Source of the DNA: Luidia sarsii
Lineage: Eukaryota > Echinodermata > Asteroidea > Paxillosida > Luidiidae
DNA: 64,000 bases
Assembly (NCBI GenBank): GCA_949987565.1
Contig: OX465104.1
Span: forward strand, 14,735,789 to 14,799,788
Reading direction: 5' to 3'
Below, piece by piece: positions 30,356 to 42,400 of this stretch. A program made the translations under genes and the position numbers. The notes below the pieces were generated by a model. It was not told the origin of the DNA and searched no databases. It saw nothing but the letters and a program-made list of their open reading frames with translations. Every line of letters starts with the position of its first letter. Within the stretch, counting starts at the first letter, position 1.

Positions 30356-30421
30356 TTACAGCTCGTCCTTAAGTTGGTCCTCCTCATCTTCATCAAGATC
30401 CTCCTCATCAAAGTCTTCATC
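30356..30421 (-). CDS. P4HB: PDI exon 10 (acidic tail, KDEL, stop)
   Basis: 66 bp, phase 0. Acceptor TCCCAG|GATG. Encodes [16 protein letters not shown] then LKDEL and TAA. KDEL is the ER retrieval signal read by the KDEL receptor. Confidence 0.95.
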   Translation of the reverse strand, partial: DEDFDEEDLDEDEEDQLKDEL

Positions 30422-33400
30422 CTGGGAGGGAACAAGTGTGGGGAGAAGGGAAAAAAATAAGAAACAAAAATTAAATTTCTGCCCTTTATTATGTCTGATT
30501 CACCTACTTTTTTTTAACAGGCATTTGGGCAAAGCACTGAGTATAGTGCTAATTATACGTCCAGTCAGGCCAACCCTTACTGAATTCCATTCTCATTCAC
30601 ACAAATTCAAAGCACTGAGCATTATGTATCAAGTAAGGCAAACCTTCAATGAAATACATGCTCATTCAAGGGGAAAAAATAGATTCGAATCCACTCTACA
30701 ATCTCAACCAGCTCAGTGGTCCATTGGTTATGATGATTGCAACAGACAGTAGGAGTGCAGGTTCAAATCCCGCACAAGCTGCCTGTACTTTTCTGCAGGC
30801 AATTGGGTAAAGAATTGAACACAGGAAGAGATTTGCTCTACAAACCCTCATTGAATTACATCGCTTCAGTGCAACCATTTAGTTAGATAAGATTTGAAGT
30901 TTTGCATGGTGGAAGTACCAAGTGGAAGGTTTGTGGCGACACCATGTAACATCTCTTTTGAGGAGTTACCGGCTCTTTTCAGAGCCACACTGTCTCAGAA
31001 GAGATGTTACATGGTGTCACTGCAAACATTCCACTCAACCATCTTATTCCCAACTCTTCAAAGCAGTAACAACCACAAAAGGCTTCACTCTAAAAGAGGT
31101 TGCTCTCTTACGCTAGAGGGGTTGTCTATCATTTAACATCTCCACATTTCCCACCAGGATGGAAACGCAGAGATTGTTTCCGCTTGACTTGGGTGCCTGA
31201 CACAGTTAACAACTATGCCGGCAATGCAGTGCACTAAATGGCCCACTGTGCAGGCTGCACTTGTACTCACGTCATCTGGGCCAGCACCATCAACTCCGCC
31301 AGTCTCCAAGAACTTTGAGAGATCTTCTAGCGTCCTGCCACCATTGTAATCTACAACCTATGAGGGGACAGAGAGGGACAGGGAGAGAGAGAGGGGAAAG
31401 CAAGGGAGAGAGAGGGACAGCAAGGGAGAGGGAGAGAGAGAGGGGAAAGCGAGGGAGAGAGAGGGACAGCAAGGGAGAGAGAGAGAGAGAGAGGGGGATA
31501 GAGACGGGGAGAGGGAGAGAGAGAGGGAAGGAAGGAGGAAGAGGCAATTACTTTACTGTGACAGGTAGACCACTGTGATGGTGACATCATAATGCCACCA
31601 TCAAATATCAATGGAAGTAGGGAAGGGGCGCCAAAATGGTTTCAATGGCATTCCTTTTTTTTCTTGCCTACAAGCAGCTACCTTTTTTCATACGACTCAT
31701 CAAACAGGAAAGAGCCCCTCCATAAAAAGACGGTCATTTATGCCTTTGAGAGAGTCCCTGCTTGGACCTAATCATCAGGACCTCTACTTTGAGTTTGAGA
31801 TTTGCATTTTGGTCTTTTTAGTCAGTAAACAGTTTGCAACATTTCTGTGCAATAATTTGAGGTTTCAGTTTTTCTGCGGTTGGAATGCATTGCCTCAATG
31901 CACTTACTTCATTGGTCTCTTTCCTGAACAGTTTTAGCGTGGGGAATCCGCCGACAGACAGTCCGTCGACCTCATTTGCTGTCGAGTCCATCTTGGCAAT
32001 GACCAGGTCGTCTCTGTCGGCGAATTTCTGGCCCAGCTCGTCGAAGATGGGCGCCAACTTCTTGCAGTGACCGCACCACGGGGCATCTGAGGAGCAGACA
32101 ATGTTAGGATCTTAGATCATTCTCTTGCTGGCAAAAAGAAACATTAAGCTCTTTGTAACCCAAATTCCAGTCAAATTCTAAAGCCTCATCTGCCTTTGAG
32201 AAAGGTCCAACTAGGATTGAAACTATCAGACCCTCAATTCTTAGATATTTTTTTTTACAGAACCCCCGCAAAGAAGTTGACTACTTGGGAAGGCCACCAT
32301 CTAAGGGCTGGAAAGCTCAGAGTGCTGGTATGCAAAACCAGATTCACAGGTCACAGGTTGTCTCAGGTTCAATTCCCGGTCCAGTCACAGTCTTCTTTGC
32401 CAATTTTTTTATTTGCTCAAGTTTCCAGTAAGTTTTTCGTTAATTTGTTTCACAGAAATTTGTCATGATTTGCTTTTTCTTTAAAAAGGACCTGATCCTT
32501 GCAAGCCCTATCTCAGTTGAGACTGACTCACTGACAAGTTGCTTGACTTACAGAACTCGACGAAGACATCCTTGTTCTTATCGTAGACAACCTCGGCAAA
32601 GTTCTTGCCGACAAGGACCTTGACGGGCTCCTTGTTCCAATCCTCGGGCACTTCCTCTGACTTGAGATGGACCTGCAAGAGACGGACAAACAATGTCAAT
32701 CGACGAAACAACTAAGGGGTAGTCACCGGAGTCTGGTTCTTGCAGTAGCCTGCATCTATAAAATGCACTTGGACTCTTGCCCGCTGCTTCTGAGAAATTG
32801 TCTCCCTGCACTAGCCATTATCCCCCCAACAGCCAGCACCAAGTGCTTCACTCCTCAATCGCTGTGCACTCCCTACAACGTCCTCCTCCTCGTCCTCCAG
32901 GATTTAGGAGAGCGCAGAACTTGCTGGACTACAACAGAAGCTTCCTACCAGTAGCTGTTTTTTCCCCTCATGTCATCGGACAGCCTTCAGAGAATGGGGG
33001 CTCAGCAGTGCAAGGAGGCAGTACACGGATTCTCAAAGCATACTGAAATTCAATGACTGTGTCCTACTCGACGTATAACTCACTCTGTTTGACTGTTGCC
33101 TACTGAAAAATAAATTACAGGCAGCTGGGGCGGTAATCACTAGTTGTTCCACCCAACCGTACCACACCACACGTTTATCTGTTCATTCAAATCTGTACAC
33201 TGGAGTTGTCCCCAAGGCAAATACTTGGGGATATTCATCCATTTTCCCCCCACATACCGCCTTGCTGTGGCATTCGCTCCCTACATCCTGCGTCCCTCCC
33301 ACTAACAACCTGTCCCAATTTAAGCGTAACATTAATAGCTGCTGGCTTTCAACCTTTGATCTCATTGTCTGTTCCCCTTCTCTACCTTTTAGCCATCAGG

Positions 33401-36400
33401 GCCTTGTGGCTGGCCATTCTCCATAAAAAACAAAACAACCCAGAACCCCAAACCAAACACATGCATGGGAGATAACTCCCCCCTCACCTTGAGCTTGCCA
33501 TCGTGGAAGTCCTGAACGAATGTCTTGATGGCCTCCTTGGTCATCTCGGAGCTGTCCGGCATGTACTTCTTCATGTCCTCGGCCAGGCTGATGATGCGCA
33601 TGGTGGGGATGTTGTCCTTGCCGATGGCAAAGAACTCAGAGATGCGGGCATTGTCGTCGACATCGGTGTTGATGAAGACAAACAGCATCTGCAAGAGGAT
33701 TAGTAGACAGCGGTTTGTTTTTTTAAGAAACGCGGCAGCAAAAGCAGAAACCAAAACAAAAAGTAAGACAAAACCCACAAGGTCAATATACATAAATCGC
33801 AGAAATTCAGAGGGCCTGACATTTCAATCACAGGAGGACCTTTTTGAAAGCCAGAAAAGGTCCTGGGAACTTGCTACAGTTTAAACAAAAGGCAAATTAT
33901 ATTTCTGAGATTTGCATTTGGGAAATGTAAGTCACTAAGGTGTTTGTAACATTTTTACATTTTTTAAAAGAAGGGGTGTGGTTCTGAGTTACCACTCAGT
34001 TTTTTTTTCAGAACCACACCTCTTCTGCAAACCTTCCTACATGTATATTTAGTGGGCCTGGCGTTTCGATCCTAGCAGGACCTTTCTCAAAGGTCCTGCT
34101 AGGTCCTGAGACAGGTCCTGCTAGGAACGAAACGTCAGGCCCCCTAAATGTTGAGATTTGCATTTTGGTTATTTTAGTCAGTGAGCAGTTTGCAGCATTT
34201 TTGTATATCATTTTTACAATTGCTTTAAGAAAATTATGAAAGCAGAGAACCAGGTACAGGAAAGAACATTGAAGACTGCAAACATATCTTAATAACACCA
34301 GATAGAGACAAAAACAGCTCTTCACGGTACAGTTAAGAGCAGTCACAATGAAACACTTGAGTTTCACATTTTTAAAATCAAGTTTTGAACTCGCACTAAC
34401 AAGTTCAAGCAATATGGTGTGTTGTCTTCACTGCAGGTCAACAAAAGGTCAACAAATTTGCTTCTTCAGCACATTTTGAACCTTGCCGTAAAAACTGCTC
34501 ATGAACATGTTCATCAATTGACTGGGGTGTGCAGCATAGTCTCAGTAAGACTGAGACCAAAAGTATTCAGCAAATCAGACCACACTTACCTTTCCCTTGA
34601 AGTCCTTGGCTACTTCGCCGAAGGCACTGTGCACCTCTTTGAAGTTCTCACTGTCCTTTCCAATGAACAGCAGGTTGTGCACTTTCACGTCTCCACCAAA
34701 GATTTTCGGGGCACTCTGGAGACCAGAAGAGAAGATGGATTAAGCTGGCTGCTCAAAGCTACAGTTAATCGGTTGGACGGGGAGGGGTACAGGGCATCAG
34801 ATGCTAGGAAAATCATAAGGTATTTGGATAACAGAGCATGAAGTTAGAAAAAACACTTGGTACTAGGATAGACCTTTGGGTGATTGGGTAGACTGCCAGT
34901 TGCTAGAATTGACCAGAGGGTATTTGGGTAGACCACTGGGTGTTAGGGTAGACTGCTGGGTATTGGGGTAAACCAATGGGTGCTAGAGTAGACCACTGGC
35001 TGCTAGGGTAGACCACTAGGTATTTGGTTAGACCACTGGGTGCTAGGGTAGACCACTTGGCATTTGTTTAGACCACTGGGTGCTAGGATAGACCACTGGG
35101 TGCTAGGGTAGACCACTAGGTATTTAGTTAGACCACTGGGCATTTGTTTAGACCACTGGACATTTGTTTAGACCACTGAGCATTTGTTTAGACCACTGGG
35201 TGCTAGGATAGACCACTGGGTGCTAGGATAGACCACTGGGTGCTAGGATAGACCACTGGGTGCTACGATAGACCACTGGGTACTCACCTCGTCAGTGAAC
35301 TCAGTGACCAAGGGGAGCTGATTTTCTTTAACAAATTTCATGATGTCCTCTTTCTCGAACTCGCCATCAAAATTGTCACGGCCATTGTCAAACTGAAGAT
35401 AAAAAAAACACATGAAAGAAAACAAAAATGTAAGACTAATGAAATTTAAATGATAATTAGAGTGAAGCAGGAATCATCTGCAAGTAAAGCACGTGGTAAA
35501 ATCATTCTACAGCTGTGTGGTGCTGTACATATCAGAGCCATTCTTAGTCACATGTGTATGACTAAAATAATGAAAAATTGGGGATTTATACTGTATTATT
35601 TAGCATGCTGGGTATATCCATTTGTACTTCTACGGTACCGGCTCTTTTCAGACCAACACTCCATGCTACATGGTGTCACCTTCGACAGAATATGTCCACC
35701 ATGCAAACCATTGTCCTATCTCACTGTACACTCACCTTCTTCAGGAGGATGATGCTGTTGTCCTCGACCTCGTACTTCTTGCGGACGTCCTCGCTGGACG
35801 AGATGCCGAAGTTGATGCCGTCCAGTGCGGAGGCCGCCTGCAGGAAGGCCTTGGCCGAGTCAGACTCCCTGTCGCTGAAGAACCCAAAGACTACCACATT
35901 CTCGGCCTCCATGCCCTCGGCATCCTCCACGGTGGCCAGCTCCTTGGCTGGTGGGCCCGTCTTCTTCATCACCCAGGCCACAATTTCACTGGTGGTCCTG
36001 CCGCCTGTCCACGACCAAATAGTAATTCAGTTATGCACCCAGGGTTTTTTCCCACACACATTTCCCTTATTTCTATTCATTTGGAACCATGAGGTGATAT
36101 ACAAAAATGTTGCAAACTGCTTACTGACTAAAATTACCAAAATGTAAATCCAAAATTTAGTGGGCCTGACGTTTCGATCCTAGCAGGACCTTTCTCAAAG
36201 GCAGAGTGACAAGGACAAAACAGATACATGTACATGTACATGTACACATATCTCTTTTCATTGACTCTTTTCTCATACCCTTGGTTCCCCAAATCCCCTC
36301 ATACGTCCATGACACTCCCGACTTTCTGCGAAAGTTGGAAAGTGTCAAGGATCAAATTCCTGCCACTGCCATAATTGGTACTATTGACGTTTCCTCTCTA

Positions 36401-39400
36401 TACACTAACATCCCCCAGGAAGAAGGCATTCAAGCTTGCTCCTCGGCCCTGGCCAAAGGAAAACAGTCTTCTCCACCCATCTCCGACATAACCACCCTCA
36501 TGATGCTAGTGCTGGCCAAGAATAATTTCTCCTTTCTTGGCAAGTGAAGAACTCCATTGCTAAAGTATATTCCATTCCTAGAAGTTTGGCACTAAAACAA
36601 AAGCCACCAGGTCCCAAGGACAAGCCCAAGGTTCCCTTAGTTACTTCCTACCACCCTTCTCTTCCTCCTCTCAGGAAGATAACTAAGGAAAACCACCATA
36701 TTCTCCACACTTTAGATCGTCTGGCTGAAGCCATTCCTAATTCGCCTGTTTTGGCTTTCAGGCGCCCCCGTAACCTGCGTGACTTAATTGTCCGAGCAGA
36801 GGTTCCCCCTTTGGACTCTTCACCTCCAACCAAATTTGGTACATTTAAGTGTACCTCGAAATGCATTGTTTGCAAGACAAATGTCAAGGAAATAGACTCT
36901 TTCAATGGACATTCTTCTGGAACAACCCACACGACCTATGGCTCTATCACGTGCACTACCTCAAACATCATATACCTCATCTCTTGTAGAGTTTGTAATA
37001 TTCAGTATGTTCGCGAGACCAAAAACACCCTCAAAAAACGGATCTATGGCCATAGGTCTACTATCAAAACCGGTAAAATGGACACCCCTGTTGGGTATCA
37101 CTTCAATCTCCCTGATCATTCGATATCAGATATGAGTGTACTGGGCATAGAATCACTTGGTCACCGTAGTAATGCTGTCCGTCTTAGTCGTGAGAAAATG
37201 TGGATGAAGCGTCTTCGGACTATTCAACCACATGGTCTCAACATCCAGGAGGGTAATGACTAACACCATGCAGTTTTCTGATAATCCTTCTTTTGTGTTC
37301 AGTCCTTCACACTTCTCTCTTTGATCTTTCCCCCTCTTGTCACAAATCCCTACCCCACTCCTTGCCCTTCTCTTTGATCTTTCCCCCTCCTCTCACTAAT
37401 CCCTACCCTACCCCTTGCCCTTCCCTTTGATCTCTCCCTACCAGCTTCACTATTTGTCCTTTGTTTCTCATCCGTGTCCTATTCACTCTCCCCCCCTTCC
37501 TTCGTGTACATGTATCTGTTTTGTCCTTGTCACTCTGCCTTTAAGAAAGGTCCTGCTAGGATCGAAACGTCAGGCCCACTAAATTTTACGTTTGGAAACA
37601 TGTTTAATTTTAATTATTTTTATTTTATTTTATTATTATTAATTTTTTTTATAGAATTAATTAGGGGTATGCAATGTACTTGTAAAAACGGTCACACTGT
37701 TCATGGTCTGACAATAGGTGACCTATTTGGTGATCTTTGACCCAGAAACTTTTCACCATCTCCAGCAGCTATGGTCGCAGTTTACGACTCCAGCAAGACC
37801 GTCTCTTAGCCAGTTCACACTCACTGGTTGACATCAAGGTCACACACATCAAGGTCACAAGGTTCTTCTTAGATCCGCAACTTTATCACTCACTGATTAA
37901 CAGGACCACACCTCTTCCTAGAGAAACATCCCATGGAAAGTGCGACCATGAACCACATCACATGCACCCCCCTTTCTCTAAAAAACTGTGTATGCTCACC
38001 TGAGTAGTCCATGGGTGTGCCACTCTTGAAGAATTTGATGGTGGGGAAGCCGCGGATCTGGAATTTCTCCGCAGCCTTGGTGTGTACCGTGGCATCCACC
38101 TTGGCCAGCTTGACCTCGCTTTTCGACTCCATGAGCTGCTTGGCGGCCTTCGCATACTCTGGGGCCAGCGATTTGCAGTGTCCACACCATGGTGCATCTG
38201 TGTTCATGCAAAATAAAGAACAAAAATGGACAAACAAAAATTAGGAGGGCCTGATGTTTCCATCCTACCAGGACCTTTCTCAAATGCAAGACCCATTTCA
38301 GTCAATGAGCAGTAATAAAGTAAAAATGGGGGGGGGGGAGAAACAAATTAGCACAAAATGCTACAAACTTTGCCATCTTGCCAAGCCTCAAATCTTATCT
38401 GACAATACGATCCTAGCAGGACCTTTCACTGCCTTTGAGAAAGGTCCTGCTAGGATCGAAATGCCAGGCCCTCTTTATTTTTGATATTTGCATTTTGGTA
38501 ATTTTAGTCAGTAAGCAGTTTGCCACATATTTGCATATTTACTGACTTTCATAAAGTCACACACAAATCGTGAAAGCTGCTTATAGTTTAAAAAGACTGC
38601 TAATGTAAATCTAAAAAATAGTATTATGGCAACAAAAATGCAAACTGCTTACTGACTAACATGACCAAAAAGAGAATATCAAAAATTAGGAGGGCCTGAT
38701 GTTTCGATTCCAGCAGGACCCTTCTCAAAGGCAGAAAAAGGTCCTGCTAGAATTGAAAATTTATAAATAGCAAATTTATCTTTTAAAAAATGAGGCCTGG
38801 CATTTCCATCCTTGTGGGGACATGTCTGAAAAACCTGGCTCCATCTTTCTCTGCCTTAGAGAAAGGTCCCTGCTATTTGAATACAAATGTCAGGCTATGC
38901 AAATTGTTTGAGATAAAAAAGTCCAAGCTTAAAATTAACACCTGCTAAAGTGAAATCCCCAAGACTGCTCCCGACCCCTCTCATTTAATGCCTGAAAAAA
39001 AATCTTTTAGAAAATTATTCCCACTGATTACGGCAAGGAAATATCATTCCTATCATTCCTAGGCGTGTGCACCCATCCCAATCGTCATCAAAATTTAATA
39101 GCAATTCTTGTCTTTACGTCTAAGGCAGTAGTCGGTGACCACAGAGTGGATAATTACTGTGCCAGTGCGGTGTATTCAACTGTGTTCAAAAGCATGCTTT
39201 TTTTGAGCAGCACTGGAGAGCATTAACAGCCAAATATACGACCCAAGCATGGAGCTCTATCTAATTCCAACACCTTGCTGCACATTCTGCAGGGCACTAA
39301 TCGCATAGGCATGTGTACAGCCTTCATCCTTCTCCACAACTTTCCAGAGAGTTGAGGGGATTTGTGGCTTGGGCGACACAGGGCACTGCTAGCATCATCA

Positions 39401-42400
39401 GGTCTTTACATATTCAGTCTCAAAAATGAGGCAAACAGCTCTACCGACCAAAATTTAGGGGGTCAGACACTTCATGCTAGGAATGTACCAGGCTCTTGCA
39501 TTTTTAACATCTTCAGACTGAGGGAACTTGCGTGAACAAAATGTGGTTATCTATTTACATAGCCTTTTTTCCTCCATTTGAAAAGCCTATTTTGTGTCAA
39601 ATTTCTAAATTCTTGTTAGCATCTCTAACTGATCATTTTATTGTTTGATCCTTTTACATGTAAGTGGGCAAGACAGCCAGTTTAGCCATATCACCGTTTT
39701 TGTCTACTTTGTATATAAATCACTCATTTACAACTCTGTCAACATGCAATCAAATGAGAAGCCTGCATTTAGGGGAAAATGATAACAAATAAAAGGCTTA
39801 TTTGAACCATATGAAGGAATTGAAAATGTCAAACAATATTTGTTTGGCTCTTTTGGATAAAATAGCTGGGAACAATATCCTCGAATGTCATATTGTGAGA
39901 AAGGGACCACATGCATGCCAGTGGCATTATCTGTGTGTGCTAACCAGATAGCACTAGCAGTGTGATGAATGGGCCTACTACATTCCATATCTACAAGGTC
40001 CATTAGGAGTGGCGCCAGTGATGGTGGCTGATTGGTTGCTTTAGGCTGACGTGGCTCATGGCTTGAACCCCTCCTCACCCTCTCCCATCTCCCCTCACCC
40101 ATCCATATGGTCTGTCCAAAGACAACAAAGCACAACTGGTGTCTGTAAGCACTGTTGCTGCTAGCCACAAGCAGTCAATTAATTGTATTCTACTCTCTCT
40201 CTCTCTTTCTTGTTTCGGCCATCACTCTATTGATTCGGACCTAAATGGCATCTAATATTACCAGCAATATGCAATGTGCATGGGTGCATGACCTAGAGGA
40301 AGTACACGTGTGCTAACATTTGAAGACTACACTGCTACCATATGGCAGGCACTGCTGCAAAGCCGCATTCAAAAAAAGCAATGTTCAGCAAGCTTGCATT
40401 ACAATTTCAGTTTTGTTTTTATAATAAATACAGAGCTTTCCATTGCTCCCAGGGTTATCCTCCAACCAAGCTTGTTGACTTTGATCTTTCTAAATTAAAC
40501 TGTTGTGCTAATAACTCTACACCATGGTGGTCTTTGCTAAATCTAGAAGGAAATGCCCTCTTCCTCTCTGCAGAGTGACTAATAACATCCTAAACAGATT
40601 AAAAGCACTCTTTTGGGAGCACTGGGCATCTTGGCAGCATTCGTCAATGCATGATCATGAGACAATTCAGACAGTATACTTTCACATATATCTGACGTGG
40701 GCATTTGCCCTTTCATTAAAAAACCACCTGCTCCATCAAACTTCCAAACATCCCAACTGATCCTGTTTCACAATAACCGCAGACAAACATCATCCCTCTC
40801 ACTAATGCCACTGTCAGTGATATGAGCATGTGTCCACAGGGGTCACACTATTCTGATACACAATTTGAGCCAAAGTGGACTCGGGCACTGAATATGGAAG
40901 AGCTACAGTACCTCCTTGGTCAGAGTATCAATATACTAGGCTCTGCCTGGATCTGTCAGATACTGGAAGATTCAACTGAGCTTCAGAACAACTAAGTCGA
41001 CCGAGGACAACAGCTACTAATAACTATACAAATTGCACATCTCACTATAGATGCAATCTTTTCATCATCTTTCAATCTGGCAATTATTGAACTAAATGGA
41101 GGGTGTATGAGCCACAAGATAAGTGTATGCTCTAAGCAACATTTGACACGCTGACAGTTGTGAATAAAGTCAACAGAAAGAGTCTAGATTTGCCTTTGTG
41201 CATTGTACTATAAACCACCGCAGCTTTAGTGGCCTACTATAAAGGTGCTACACTCTGTAGTTGTCAGCTGACAAGAATCAAGACAATGGTAAGTCCACAT
41301 ACATCATGTACGTGTACAATACATGCATGTCGCCAACGTGCCAGGATGTGTTCATATACCGAGAGTATTGCCCAATACCCATGCCATTTGTATACCTGCA
41401 TGAATAATAGACTTTATACATGCTTCTGGTACATGCACCTAGCCCAGTGTTTACAATGCTACAAATACAGACAGTGTCTGGTCATAGTACAGTCTACAAC
41501 GTAACCCTTCCCCTATCTGTGCACATAGCCTAATCAAACTGCACGATGAATAGGGACAGCCTTTGACTCAGAACACTGGGCCACTGGGGCAGAGTTTCCG
41601 TTGTCCAAACGCTTCTTTTGCTTGCCAGAAATTCATTTCAGAAACCCTTGGACTCTACTGAAGGCTAGATGATTTTCTCTCAGTCTCCTGAAGATGGGCA
41701 CGGTACACAACAACAGTAACACCCTGTCCGAAGTATTGAGTAAATGGCTCCGAAAGAGATGTCTTTCATACATGAGGTCAACACAAACTATCTACATAAT
41801 TTTCGGCCTTTGAGAAAGCCCCTTCCTAATTTTTAATACTTAATTTTCTGTGCAATTTCTGTCTGGCCGGCACTGGCCACTGACCTCAATTTCTGGTGGC
41901 CTAATGTCATTTTTAGTGGCCACTAGTAATATGCTTGACCGCTTGATCATGAACACTGAAAGGTCAATAAATCTGGGTTATGGTCTTTATTACCAGTTCA
42001 GGATATTAACCTCGTAACATCCCTGACCTCTCAAGTGATCCCTGCTTCCAATTTTTTTTTTCCTTTCATATCTGACTTCTCAAAGGACAAGCACATCCCC
42101 TTGAGGGCACTAGACAAGTGATTCAACTTGATAGAAGAATTTTTGGTAAGATATAACCTGAATCCTGCAAAATCCTGCAGTACTGGCTACTGTGGACCAT
42201 TGCCTGAATCCTGCAAAATCCTGCACTGAGCTTAAATGGAGTTTTAGTCCACATTCTAAACAGACTCAGCTTAGAACAATGGGCCTTTTTTGAACGGATA
42301 ATCTCTTGACAAAAGCCACAACGACGTCCGAATTGTTACCAGCATCCTGCATTTTCCTACAGACAAAATCGCCTCATGCCCTCAATCCTGCACATTACTA

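Larger units (their letters stand above)
36093..37592 (+). mobile_element. Internally deleted Penelope-like element with inverted terminal repeats (PDI intron 2)
   Basis: The left end (36093-36235) and right end (37505-37592) are inverse copies of a ~80-bp sequence: GGGCCTGACGTTTCGATCC ... GACAAGGACAAAACAGATAC, then ACATGT units, against the inverse on the right. Between them lie a reverse-transcriptase fragment and a C-terminal GIY-YIG region. A CT-rich 3' region (37265-37500) precedes the right end. The element is non-autonomous. Confidence 0.85.
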
